DNA of 64,000 bases from Affinundibacterium flavidum (GCF_014284175.1 NZ_JACOGA010000002.1:62001-126000), one strand, 5' to 3'; shown: positions 40,128 through 49,600, numbered from the stretch's first letter. Made by a program: numbers and translations. Notes: a model not told the origin generated them from the sequence alone.

Positions 40128-40571
40128 ATGATCACAATTATTGAATCACCATCAACCGACCACAAAGAGGATATTCGTTCATGGCTTCAGGAGGAGTACG
40201 CAAGCACATACGAAGGCTTTTTCGTAAATTGGCATGTTATTGAACCTTGTTTTGCTGAAGGTAAAGTACATTGTCTGGCAGTAGATGACCGCCCTATCGC
40301 GTTTGGTATGTTTACGCGTTCTTATATTTCCGTCATGGAAGTACATCCAAACTATCGAGGGCAAGGATATGGCAAAAAGTTGGCTCACCACTTATTGCAA
40401 GTAATAGAGTCCCTCGGTGCGTCGGAAGTCTATGTGCATTGCGCTCCAGAAACCTCTGCTCCGTTCTGGGAATCAATTGGATTTTCCGAGATAAAGAGAG
40501 ATGGGAAGGAAATATATAAGCGGTATTGTTTTCGTGATTCGCAATCGTCGAAGCACCGTACCTCTTTTTAA
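40128..40571 (+). CDS. GNAT family N-acetyltransferase (cargo)
   Basis: A 147-residue acetyltransferase. The acetyl-CoA pyrophosphate loop is RGQGYG (residues 77-82) in VHPNYRGQGYGKKLA. Motif B is visible as APFWESIGFSEI (111-122). The substrate cannot be told. It is encoded against the element's other genes, directly after two tRNA-like sequences, and probably forms one transcript with them. The start at ATG 40128 has only a weak ribosome site. A toxin of the tRNA-acetylating kind is conceivable given the neighbours, but its antitoxin (an RHH protein) is absent. Confidence 0.85.
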   Translation: MITIIESPSTDHKEDIRSWLQEEYASTYEGFFVNWHVIEPCFAEGKVHCLAVDDRPIAFGMFTRSYISVMEVHPNYRGQGYGKKLAHHLLQVIESLGASEVYVHCAPETSAPFWESIGFSEIKRDGKEIYKRYCFRDSQSSKHRTSF

Positions 40572-40585
40572 TGAGCGTATAAACA

Positions 40586-40604
40586 GCGTTAAATGCGCGT
40601 TAAA
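40586..40604 (+). repeat. GCGTTAAA direct repeat pair
   Basis: GCGTTAAA at 40586-40593 and 40597-40604, 11 bp apart. A similar pair is at 38651-38658 and 38663-38670 (12 bp apart) and a single copy at 40099-40106, all non-coding and inside the element. Confidence 0.4.
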
Positions 40605-40709
40605 AACAGTTGTCACGTTTTTTACGAGACAAACCCTATACTCTTTCTTAAGTAGCTTGTGAGGCGTTTTAATCCGTTTTAGAAGTTTCAATGCAAGGGC
40701 AATAAAAAC

Positions 40710-40734
40710 AAAAGCCGCTATTCAAGCGGCTTTT
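40710..40734. terminator. bidirectional terminator between GNAT and early operon
   Basis: A perfect 10-bp stem AAAAGCCGCT (40710-40719) with AGCGGCTTTT (40725-40734). It has a T-run on both strands and can stop the plus-strand GNAT transcript and the minus-strand A-B-gemA transcript. Confidence 0.85.
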
Positions 40735-40752
40735 TGCGAAGATGCTTAGGTA

Positions 40753-41127
40753 TCAACTCTCAGCAACTTGCATATCAACTGCTGGCGCTGTGGCGGACAC
40801 AGTCGCCGTCGATAGAATCGCCCGAATATCAGCAATCGCTTTCTCTCTATCCGCTTGATGCTGTTGCAAAATTCGTGCATCTTCGTCTTTTTTCTCCAAC
40901 TCACGAATATTTCGATAAACACCACCATCCATAAATTGCCCATTAAGCCCGCTCATCGTTTTACCTAAATGATGCAAGACAACACCAATACCATCAAGCA
41001 CGTCAGGATAAGCCTCATGCTGCCCAAAGCGTAACAGTTGACCGATAGCGGCAACTCCGGAACCAAGGTCGTTTACATCGTTAAACAATGACTCGCATGT
41101 TGAAGCCACATTCGTTGTATTACTCAT
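40753..41127 (-). CDS. uncharacterised early protein of the Mu-like element
   Basis: A 124-residue protein I do not recognise. The first two thirds look helical (FNDVNDLGSGVAAIGQLLRFG, VLDGIGVVLHHLGKTM). A charged coiled segment follows (IRELEKKDEDARILQQHQ), and the tail is Ala/Thr-rich. Its ATG overlaps the gemA stop by 4 bp, so it is translationally coupled and is a genuine gene. It is the last gene before the terminator at 40710-40734. Confidence 0.7.
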   Translation of the reverse strand: MSNTTNVASTCESLFNDVNDLGSGVAAIGQLLRFGQHEAYPDVLDGIGVVLHHLGKTMSGLNGQFMDGGVYRNIRELEKKDEDARILQQHQADREKAIADIRAILSTATVSATAPAVDMQVAES

Positions 41128-41564
41128 TTTTTCATCTCCTTATTGTCATTGTTTATCAACCACTTATTTAACGCAGCAATCAGCTTTTGCATGGCATCAC
41201 GTGTTAAAAACCGTGGATGACTAACCTTGCATGTCTTAACGGTAAAAGCGACAAACCTAGGATTCTGGCAGCCGTCAACCATACCTAATTTAACGCATAA
41301 CTTATTCGCAGTTCCCCATTGCGCACCTGTGGGACGATCATCTTTTAACGCTGCACCTCGCACCGCTTTTATCCTTGGGTTTTCGAGGGCTTTACACAAG
41401 CGCAATGTGACTACGATAGATGCCAGTTCGTTTAGCGTGCAATCCTTAGCGCTACGTTTACCGCATACACTTTCTAACCATGAGCGGTAATCAGCATCGT
41501 CTTTATAGCCAAGCTTTGCCGCGCCTATGTGAATCATTGCGTAATATTGTGATTTGGTTGTCAT
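41124..41564 (-). CDS. gemA: GemA / gp16-like protein (DUF1018)
   Basis: A 146-residue protein that matches the Mu gp16 (GemA) family: IHIGAAKLGYKDDADYRSWL, then SAKDCTLNELASIVVTLR, and a C-terminal part (NPRFVAFTVKTCKVSHPRFL, quoted within limits). In Mu, GemA alters host gene expression and DNA topology late in early transcription. It is 3 bp after the B-like gene and overlaps the next gene by 4 bp, confirming one early operon. Confidence 0.85.
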   Translation of the reverse strand: MTTKSQYYAMIHIGAAKLGYKDDADYRSWLESVCGKRSAKDCTLNELASIVVTLRLCKALENPRIKAVRGAALKDDRPTGAQWGTANKLCVKLGMVDGCQNPRFVAFTVKTCKVSHPRFLTRDAMQKLIAALNKWLINNDNKEMKK

Positions 41565-41567
41565 GGT

Positions 41568-42638
41568 TTATCCTTTCGGTGCTGCATTGATGGTAGCCAG
41601 ATTGATGACACCATACTCACGCAATGAACGCTTAAACACGCCGACCAAGCTACGTAAAGCGCCCGGGCTTTTCGCAATCTTCAAGCATGCCGTTCTCTCA
41701 GCTTTTCCGACGACTCCCCACGCCTCCATGATTCGGTCAACATCATCATCCACCACCCCAGGAATGACCTCACGAAATGCCTCCATCCGGCTAATCAACT
41801 GTGCAGAGCGCTTCCCCTTTTTTAGTGTGTCATACAGCTCTCCATTTCCAATCAATGCAATGCCAAAACAACCTGCATCCGTATAACGCCTCAACCCGTT
41901 AAAGACATGAATACCGTTAATATTTTTCAGGTCGCCTAAGTGCTGTGCCTCTTCAATAATTAAGACGCCTCCACGTCCTTCTGTCGCTTCACGTATTGTA
42001 CGATCTGCTCTTAGATCATTACTCACTTCAAAATTCTGGCTGACACAAGCGGTTGCGATCATTTCCAATATGGATTTGGTTGATAACGCAAAAGCCGTTA
42101 GTTCCACCACCCAAACAGGACTATTAAACCCTTCGGCTTTACGCACCTGCGCCACATATTCAGCCACAGCTTGGCTTTTACCGCTGCCAGAAGGGGCGCA
42201 TATATCCACGATCTCTTGCTCTTCACGTGCTGTTTTAATCGCTTTCATGATGGTCTTTGTTACGCTGGTTTCCACTCTTGCGGGAAATTTGCTTTTAACG
42301 ATAATGCGCTCTTTATCCAGCTCATTGAAACGCGATTCAATTGCATTTTCCAATTGGAATACATCAGACCACGCGTCTCCAACTTCTCGCTCTTTGAAAA
42401 CTTGTGCCCATGTATGAATTGCAATCGCTTTGTAACCTATCTCATTGGCTAAACGCGCCATCGTATAGCCGTGTGATATTTCCTCAGCAAGCCGAACTGT
42501 GAGTTTTTTCCATTTCTGTTCAGCGTCTAAATTGTATTTCTTATATTCATCTTTTCTCAGCCTGCCATATTCGAGACTGTCCTCAATAGGAATACCGTTA
42601 AACTTCCCATTTACAACACCGTTTGAATCATCTAACAT
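41568..42638 (-). CDS. MuB-like ATPase, transposition target selector
   Basis: A 356-residue AAA+ ATPase. Walker A is APSGSGKSQAVAEYV (GSGKS near residues 151-155) and Walker B is GVLIIEEAQHLG. A preceding N-terminal part (GYTMARLANEIGYKAIAIHTW) resembles the MuB helix-turn-helix. MuB binds DNA as a filament, delivers target DNA to MuA and gives target immunity. The ATG at 42638 has AGGAG 5 bases upstream; a 15-residue longer frame exists. It is directly downstream of transposase A. Confidence 0.9.
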   Translation of the reverse strand: MLDDSNGVVNGKFNGIPIEDSLEYGRLRKDEYKKYNLDAEQKWKKLTVRLAEEISHGYTMARLANEIGYKAIAIHTWAQVFKEREVGDAWSDVFQLENAIESRFNELDKERIIVKSKFPARVETSVTKTIMKAIKTAREEQEIVDICAPSGSGKSQAVAEYVAQVRKAEGFNSPVWVVELTAFALSTKSILEMIATACVSQNFEVSNDLRADRTIREATEGRGGVLIIEEAQHLGDLKNINGIHVFNGLRRYTDAGCFGIALIGNGELYDTLKKGKRSAQLISRMEAFREVIPGVVDDDVDRIMEAWGVVGKAERTACLKIAKSPGALRSLVGVFKRSLREYGVINLATINAAPKG

Positions 42639-42719
42639 CGCTTCTCCTAGTTGAAATTGGTGACTGGTTCCAGCCAGTCCCATTAGTGTTTTGTTCTGCT
42701 TACCTTCAAAAGCACTTTG

Positions 42720-45194
42720 TTAGTAAGCAGAATTCCTTAATTCTTCCTCTCGTTTTTTTCGTAACTCTTCTAGATACTGTTCGGTATCTATCGTTCCTCC
42801 TTCAGCCCTAAACTGCGCCTGCATTTCTTCTTCCTGTGCGGCTCGACCTTTATAAATTTCCTGCGTTTCAGTATTAATAAACTCCCCATACCTTCCTTCA
42901 ATTGGCTTTATTGGACTTACTGGCGCGGCTACTTCACGTAGCCTTTTCGCCTCCACAATGATTGATTCTTGATTAGGCAAAACCAAAGGCGCTAAATGCA
43001 TTGGGCTATTCATGTCCGGCAATGCTAGCTTGCCGCCTTGTCTAACCGCTTTGATGACTTCTTTGCGATGTTTGACGTATTTCTTTTTTGCCGCCACATG
43101 CTCTATGACTTTGCCGCTCTCAGGCGCTTCAATGAAATCTAACTTCTGCATTGGACTAGCATCACAAATGAATACATCACCGCGATACACTGATACAGGC
43201 GAATTAGGATCATCCCACTCAAAATAGACGTTATATTTCCATGTGCGCTCAGATATTGGTAAGTCCACAAGCGTCTCATGCCAATAGCGCATCTTTGGAA
43301 AACCATCCATCTTGAAACTGATTGAGGCATCTTTCTTATCCAAAGACAGCGACAAAACTCCCATCTTGCACCGCCGTATTTGTGCAGGTGTTGGCTTATT
43401 CGTTATGGTCGTTGAAGCTAACTCTTCAAATACGTTGAGCGGGGTACGCATATTCATGCCACTACCACGATGGGGACGGCGTTCAAATTCAATAACGGTC
43501 TCAATCAATTTCGCCCCGTAAGCACGCACCGGAACGGCCTTTTCTTGATGGAATTGCTCCGGCTTGCTTAGCACATCCTTGCCACAGTAAGCCCCAACAA
43601 ACATCGGGCTTTTATCGCAATTTTCATGAATAACGTTCCACCAAGATTCAATTGGTTTGTCTTGCCCGTGACCCGGTTCAGACCAAAGTACCTTTACCCC
43701 TAAAACAGTTAAAATTCCTTTGGCCTCTTCAAGCAAACTCTTAAATCGATAGCGCGTTTTTTGTTGACCAGTAAACATTTTATTGGCATATTCGCGCCCG
43801 TTATCCAGCTTGAAATACCGTGGTATGGCTTGTGTATTCGTCATTGCCATGCCGAAGACACCTAGCACCGCTTCTGCATTCGGATTTTTACATATGCGTA
43901 AAGCCAGTATCCGGCGGGTTCTCACGTCTCGAATCGCAATCACAAAAGGACGCGATACCGTGCCATCTTCCCAATGACACCAAACATCAGCTCTACAACC
44001 ATCTGATTCCCAGCACTGATGTAAATCCAGATTGGCATAATCCCTTTCAACCGCCGGAAAACTACGTTTCAATTCAGCATCCTCTTTGAATAGAAAAGAT
44101 GGCACTTCCTTAAACCGCCTAGATAAAATATCTCTACTCGGTAGCTTCCACCCTTTAGCTATACCTACCTTGGCAGCTTCGCGCAAGATGACAGATAGTT
44201 TTGTATGAGGTGACTGCGACTTTAACGCCAACATGAAGGCGTATGCTTCAGGGGTGCATTCATCCCTTCCACGTCCGCCGTGATAATGAGGACATAACAA
44301 CGGCAACCAATGCGCTCTAGGGTGGTTTCTGGTTAAATTTAAAGACCTGTAAATCGTTGCTCTAGACACGTTATGGCTTGCCTTGATTGCAGACTCAGCA
44401 TGTTTGGCACTAGCACCAGCTTCAATTAATGTTACATAAGCCAGTAATACCTCTAAGGCTTCATGTGCCATTTTCTTGAAGTTGCTGCCTTTACGATCAA
44501 ATTTTTCCCATAATTGACTATATTCGTCATCCTGTAGCACAGGCTTAACTACCACCAAATCTTTAACGCTTGAATCCGCTAATGTTTGCACTACAAATTG
44601 CTTTGCATAGGCTTTTTGTGCGTTTTTAGACAGGTCGGTTATTGGGATTAGCCAACCTTCGCCACCGTTAATTTTTTCCTTTTTGGCGTTTTTATAAAAA
44701 TTGTTATTGCAACGATCTCGAATTGTCCTTAGTGACTTATCTTCCAATTCAGAAACTTGAATAACCGTTAAATATGTTTCAGAAACTGCCGACCTTTTGC
44801 CAACCTTTGGTAGGCAGGAAATTTCTGTCAAAACAAAGGCATCGTTAGTATTGACAGCGGTTTCCATAGGGTCGGCAGTCAAATAATTATCACTTGCTAA
44901 AACTGCCGACCTTTTTTCGCAAAGGTCGGCAGCTTTTTCCAATTTTTCAGGATTTGATTGCCGACCTTCGAACGCATCTTTCTGCTGTTGACACAGTTTG
45001 TAATGCGCTTCATTTGAAATGCTGTTAACTGGCACTTTCCACGTTTTAACGCTATTTATCGTGACTTGCTCCGCACCACATAAGCGCTGCTTATGATTGG
45101 GATTTAAACAGCGTTCGTTAACTTGACGCAACGTTAAGCCCGTCAATTCAGCAACTTCCTCAGCGGTTACGAACTCAATTTGATTACCATTCAT
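42720..45194 (-). CDS. MuA-type DDE transposase
   Basis: An 824-residue transposase. The catalytic triad is Asp398 (QCWESDGCRAD), Asp464 (YFKLDNGREYAN) and Glu516 (DKPIESWWN), with spacing close to MuA (66 and 52 residues). Two Mu-type N-terminal DNA-binding modules are visible: VTAEEVAELTGLTLRQVNERC, and again at about residue 145 as VIQVSELEDKSLRTIRDRC. This points to a duplicated end-binding domain. A winged segment (SRATIYRSLNLTRNHPRAH) follows. The C-terminal part should contact the B protein. The start at 45194 has GAGG upstream; an upstream ATG at 45221 overlaps the Ner-like gene. The frame is intact, so the element may be active. Confidence 0.92.
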   Translation of the reverse strand: MNGNQIEFVTAEEVAELTGLTLRQVNERCLNPNHKQRLCGAEQVTINSVKTWKVPVNSISNEAHYKLCQQQKDAFEGRQSNPEKLEKAADLCEKRSAVLASDNYLTADPMETAVNTNDAFVLTEISCLPKVGKRSAVSETYLTVIQVSELEDKSLRTIRDRCNNNFYKNAKKEKINGGEGWLIPITDLSKNAQKAYAKQFVVQTLADSSVKDLVVVKPVLQDDEYSQLWEKFDRKGSNFKKMAHEALEVLLAYVTLIEAGASAKHAESAIKASHNVSRATIYRSLNLTRNHPRAHWLPLLCPHYHGGRGRDECTPEAYAFMLALKSQSPHTKLSVILREAAKVGIAKGWKLPSRDILSRRFKEVPSFLFKEDAELKRSFPAVERDYANLDLHQCWESDGCRADVWCHWEDGTVSRPFVIAIRDVRTRRILALRICKNPNAEAVLGVFGMAMTNTQAIPRYFKLDNGREYANKMFTGQQKTRYRFKSLLEEAKGILTVLGVKVLWSEPGHGQDKPIESWWNVIHENCDKSPMFVGAYCGKDVLSKPEQFHQEKAVPVRAYGAKLIETVIEFERRPHRGSGMNMRTPLNVFEELASTTITNKPTPAQIRRCKMGVLSLSLDKKDASISFKMDGFPKMRYWHETLVDLPISERTWKYNVYFEWDDPNSPVSVYRGDVFICDASPMQKLDFIEAPESGKVIEHVAAKKKYVKHRKEVIKAVRQGGKLALPDMNSPMHLAPLVLPNQESIIVEAKRLREVAAPVSPIKPIEGRYGEFINTETQEIYKGRAAQEEEMQAQFRAEGGTIDTEQYLEELRKKREEELRNSAY

Positions 45195-45201
45195 AGAGTC
45201 C

Positions 45202-45408
45202 TCAATCGACGATTTCGCCATACTTTAAGCCAAGTAATACGGCTGCTTTGTGGCTTTTCCCGATACGGCCTGAGCGTTCCCCCTTAAGCAATCCATGCAC
45301 AATTGCGGGAGGAATGCCATGAGTGATTGCCCAACCACGTATGCTGATACCTTTGCTCTCGAAGTCACGCAATATCTCTTCACGTGTTTTTAGCTGCTTT
45401 TGCTCCAT
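45202..45408 (-). CDS. Ner-like helix-turn-helix regulator
   Basis: A 68-residue DNA-binding protein in the place of Mu ner. The helix-turn-helix is SIRGWAITHGIPPAIVHGLLKG. RSGRIGKSHKAAVLLGLKYGEI resembles the Ner/regulator C-terminal half. AGGAG lies 6 bases before its ATG. In Mu, Ner represses the early promoter and repressor transcription. It is divergent from the c-type repressor, with an operator region between. Confidence 0.8.
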   Translation of the reverse strand: MEQKQLKTREEILRDFESKGISIRGWAITHGIPPAIVHGLLKGERSGRIGKSHKAAVLLGLKYGEIVD

Positions 45409-45450
45409 ACAATCTCCTGTTAAGATGATGTTCTACTTGTGCTCAAAAGC

Positions 45451-45518
45451 GGAACAATCGAATCATAAAGGAACAAATGTTCCTGTGTCAATAGGGTATT
45501 TATGGAAAGCGGAACAAT
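45451..45518. promoter_or_regulatory. operator region between ner-like gene and c repressor
   Basis: GGAACAA occurs three times: 45451-45457 (in GCGGAACAATCG), 45470-45476 within the inverted repeat GGAACAAATGTTCC (45470-45483), and 45511-45517 (in GCGGAACAATTG). The repeats are likely sites for the repressor and/or Ner controlling both divergent promoters. Confidence 0.65.
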
Positions 45519-46107
45519 TGGGTTTAGGATTCGTGAACAGAGAGAATTAATTGGGTTTTCTCAAGCACAGATTGCGGATGAGACTGGCATCACTGTGCGC
45601 TCGCAAAGAAATTACGAAACGGGAAAGCGAATTCCCGATGCTGAATATTTGGCAGCTATCGCACCGCTTGGTATCGATATTAACTATGTGCTGAATGGTA
45701 ACGCTGCTTACAAGCCACGTGGAACTGATGACGATATGGGAACGGTTCTACTTTTGGAAAGCATTCTTGGAATAACTGCCGACTGCCTAACTAAAATAAC
45801 CACCGAAGCATGCGTTAAAATTGATCTTGATAGACCGGAAATTGGATATGATCCATCAATTTTTTTTAATGGATTATTACGTGAAAGCACACTATTTCGA
45901 CTAATGGTAGATCGATATGCCGCTCCTGATATGCTGATGTTGACTAAAGTCATTACTGAAATTGAAAAGGTTATTTCAAAAATTTCGTTAAAGGTTACTC
46001 CAGAAAAAAAAGCCAGTGCGACATTAATTCTTTACCGAGCTTATAAGACAAATGGTCACTTGGACGAAGCCATGATAGAGGACACTGTTAAACTCGCTGC
46101 ATCGTGA
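45502..46107 (+). CDS. c-type repressor of the Mu-like element (XRE family)
   Basis: A 201-residue regulator. The N-terminal helix-turn-helix (residues about 8-65) is REQRELIGFSQAQIADETG then VRSQRNYETGKRIPDAEYLA, typical of phage repressors. The C-terminal part lacks the Ser/Lys pair of LexA-like self-cleaving repressors as far as can be seen, so release is not obviously RecA-driven. It is opposite to the early operon, as c is in Mu. GGAACAA repeats overlap its start codon and suggest autoregulation. Confidence 0.88.
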   Translation: MESGTIGFRIREQRELIGFSQAQIADETGITVRSQRNYETGKRIPDAEYLAAIAPLGIDINYVLNGNAAYKPRGTDDDMGTVLLLESILGITADCLTKITTEACVKIDLDRPEIGYDPSIFFNGLLRESTLFRLMVDRYAAPDMLMLTKVITEIEKVISKISLKVTPEKKASATLILYRAYKTNGHLDEAMIEDTVKLAAS

Positions 46108-46170
46108 GTTCAGTTATTCAACAGTATCAACAAGCAGTGCCAAATATTCTGCAAATCCAATACATCTTAA

Positions 46171-46208
46171 AAAAGGGCGCTATCAGAATTAACTGGTAAC
46201 GCCCTTTT
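46171..46208 (+). terminator. terminator of the c repressor gene
   Basis: AAAAGGGCG (46171-46179) pairs with CGCCCTTTT (46200-46208), with a further inner pairing ATCAG/CTGGT; T-rich sequence follows. Confidence 0.7.
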
Positions 46209-46311
46209 GAGTTCTAGTTTCAGTAATTGATTAGAAATTTCCATTAATGGCGCATTCTTCAATCATAAAAGTATCATTTCTCTCGCATTTTTTACTATAT
46301 TTTCGCATTTT

Positions 46312-46405
46312 GTCTCAGACCCAAAAAAGAGAGCGAAACCGTGAAAACCCGCGCTCTGCTTAGGTTTTGTTCTCAAAGTTAAATTTCTCCTAGTGTCTCA
46401 AAACA
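46312..46405 (-). repeat. terminal inverted repeat and inner transposase-site candidates
   Basis: The outer end AGTGTCTCAAAACA (46392-46405) pairs with 38260-38273. Two related inner sites, TTCTCAAAG (46370-46378) and GTCTCAGAC (46312-46320), suggest an array of transposase-binding sites like the L1-L3 sites of Mu. Confidence 0.5.
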
Positions 46406-46625
46406 ATGACTCCCCCTCAGATTCGCTAAGGTGCAGCACTTGCTTGCAGTTAGCCGCACTTATTTGCTTAAAACGCTAGGTAGGTCAAAGCGGTAGGACT
46501 CAAATTAGCCCTTGCATGCGCAAAACAAATTACTAGAATCTGCTGAACCTGCGTCCGCTTTCAAACATTATCAAAAACAAAATCACTTACAAATCACTTG
46601 CAAATCATTTACTTGAGTCAATTAC
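46406..46625. other. flank between Mu-like element and EAL gene
   Basis: About 220 bp without a gene, at the 3' side of the GGDEF/EAL gene. No clear terminator for that gene is seen. Confidence 0.45.
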
Positions 46626-49600
46626 CTATTTGAGCCGAGTCAGCAAAGTCTGGCGCGAAAGTGCTTTGGAAGCAACATGCCCTTGGTATTCATCGCAGGC
46701 ATGCGCCTTCAAGACTTGCAACTGCGCAGGCGTCTCTACACCTACCGCTCGCACTTTCCACCCCAAACTCTTGGCGATAGCAACTATGGCGTTGACTATG
46801 CTTGCCGGCCCATCATCTTTAGCAAGCGCTTGAATGATGGCGCGATCAATAATTACGCTATCAACAGGGAAATTTTGTAAGCTGGATAGGGAAATCGCAT
46901 CCTCTCCAAAATGATCGATGGACAGGCCAAATCCTGCCGCTTTCAGCATCAATAATTGTTGGCGTGAATGTGAAGGATTGCGCATCAAGACATTTACGGG
47001 GATATCAAACGAGATAGCCGCCTTAGTCAGCTTGCAGTCATCCATAAGCGCTTGTAGCTTGTCGACTAACTTGGCATCGTCAAATTGCGCTGCGGACAAA
47101 TTCAATGAAATTTTACCCATGGTCTTGCCAGCGTTTTGAAAGCTCACGATGTCACGACACACCAACTCAAAAGCCAGCATATCAATTTCCGCCATCAATC
47201 CAGCTTCTTCAGCCATTGCCAGGAAAACTTCTGGTAACAAGACCGCTTTTTGCGGATGATTCCAGCGTAATAAGGCCTCTACGCCGGTCACTTTATCATC
47301 CTCAAAATTAAGTCTGGGTTGGTAATGCATGGTCAGTTGATAATGATGAATCGCCTGTTTTAATTCCGAGATGACAGTCAAATTACGCTGAACCTGCGTG
47401 TTGGTATCAACGTCATAGAATTGATACAAATTTTCACCATGATACTTAGCACGGTACATCGCAACTTCTGCATTTTTCATCAGGCTCGCTGCTTCATTTC
47501 CATCGTCTGGCGATATCGCGACACCTATGCTGAGCTTCACAAACACTTCTTGCCCTTGTACCTCAAAAGCCTGCTGACTGATTTGCAATAATTGCTCCGC
47601 GAATCGAGCTAATTCACAGGTCGTTTTATTACCTTCTAACATCAACATAAATTCGTCATTACCTACCCTTGCCAGAGTGTCAAATTCGCTGATCAATTGT
47701 TTTAATCGCGTCACGAATTCACTCAAGAGATAATCGGCAGCATCAAGATCAAAACTATCGTTAATCGCTTTACTACGATCTAACTCTAACAACAACACTG
47801 CCAGACTGGCGTTCCCAGCCTTGGCATAGATCAAGGCTTTTGATAAATATTGATTAAATAGGAATCGACTAGGCAGCTTAGTAACATCATCATAGTGTGC
47901 AAATCGTATCGCTTTTTCCTCAGCGCGCTTACCTTCAATCGCGATACTCGATACGTCGGTCGCGATACTGATCAAGCTTAAATCTTCATTATTTAATGCC
48001 GCAGTCGATTCCGTAAATAGCGTAAATGTACCCAAGATCAAACCAGTTTTCCCCATAATCGGCCACGAACCTACCGCCGCGTAATTCGCTAATAACTTAC
48101 GTTGTGCGATGAATTCCATAGCTGGCGATTTGGCGATATCTTGCGTCCAGACAGGAATCATTTCGAGCACAGCTTCACTCCAGACACCATTCCCTTGGCA
48201 CACGGGTGCTTCATTCAATTGCCGACGTAAAATTTCTGGAAAGTGATGGCCTATGGTTTGCATAAACACACGCTGATCCAAGGACAATAATTGCACACCA
48301 CAATGCCAGTGCGGATTATTTTTTTCGACAAAATGGCAAGTATCGATCAAAATCGATTCTAAACTGTCGCTACTGCCTATCAATTGCAATAATTGATTTT
48401 GCCCCTGCAATAAACGCTCTGCGTGTTTGCGTTGTGAGATGTCGCGCATCACACAAAAGATGATAGGTTCATTCGCAATTTTGACGCGGCTCAAATTCAC
48501 TTCACTGTACCAATCTTTGCCGCGCCTATGTGCCATCCATTCAAATTTTTGGACTTTGCCTTTGAACGCCAGATCGACAAATTTTCGAATGGCTTCAGCT
48601 TTTTTAGCGGCAACTGTCGGCTGGGTATAGCGCCAGTCCGCAGAAAATTCTTCTATGTCCAGTCCAATCAAGTCTTGCTTGCTGTCGACTGCTAACATTT
48701 CCAATGCATTCTGATTGCCGTCAACAAAGTGATAAGTTTTGTCGATCAACAAAATGCCATCCTGTGCATCTTGAAAAAGCAAACGATAGCGACGTTCACT
48801 ATCCGCTAATTTTTCTCGGGATAATTTCAGATGATGGACTTTTTTGTACAGCAAAATTGCCAGCAGCAAAGTAAATAAAATCGATAAAGCCGCGAAGATT
48901 AAGCGTTGCTCCAAACGCTTTTGCCACTCAGCTAAGATCGTATTTAGATCGCGCCCAAATACCACCACTAAAGGAAAATCATTCATCTTCAAATAGGTGT
49001 AGCTAGTCGCCTGATCAGCCCCAGTCACACTATTTTCAAATCGGCCATTTTCCGCAAAACTGTTCTTGACGCTGGCTACCACAGCACTATCTACTTCAGC
49101 CTTGTAAGCAACTTGATGCGAGATTGCTTGTACGATCAATTTCCCTTCTTTGTCGTACAAAGATATTTTCGCACCAGCATCTTTCGCCACGCGCTCATAA
49201 AATTCTTGGAAATAACTAAGACTAATTTCAGCCTGCACCTGACCTATTGCCTGTCCATTTGGCAGAAATACATTGCGCGCGATTGGTAAGATCGCCTGCG
49301 TCGCTTTTTTGGGTAAGTAAGGCGAACCAATTTGCAGCTCTTTTTGATAGGCGTTTGCCGATTTGTTCAGGTAGGCGATATGGTCATGCGCCGACAAATC
49401 GATAGGATCAATCGGAAACCGCAGGGACGATGCCCACAACATGCCGTGCTTGTCGACCAAAGAAATTGCCGAGATAAATTGTGAGTCTCTGCGTTGATTA
49501 CTGAGTATCAAGCGGACGCTGGCTTCATCCCGCAATACAGATTCAGGCTTGGTTTGTAACTCTTCTGCGGCAGCAATCGTTGCGCGCGACGCATCTTGCA

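Larger units (their letters stand above)
38260..46405 (-). mobile_element. Mu-like transposable element, 8.1 kb, no virion genes
   Basis: The ends are TGATTTGAGACTCT (38260-38273) and, read inward on the other strand, TGTTTTGAGACACT (46392-46405): 12 of 14 identical and starting TG, as for Mu-type elements. Inside, the gene order is that of the Mu early region read right to left: c-type repressor, Ner-like protein, transposase A, target-selector ATPase B, GemA, a Mor-like activator. No head, tail, portal, terminase or lysis gene is present. Cargo is two tRNA-like sequences and a GNAT gene on the plus strand. The 5-bp flanks (GCAAA and ATGAC) do not match, so the copy may have rearranged after insertion. 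It is either a reduced prophage or an independent phage-derived transposon. Confidence 0.72.

Noticed and set aside
40128..41127. GNAT gene and adjacent 124-residue gene considered as a toxin-antitoxin pair
   Set aside because: They are on opposite strands with a terminator between them, and the 124-residue protein shows no ribbon-helix-helix or other antitoxin domain.
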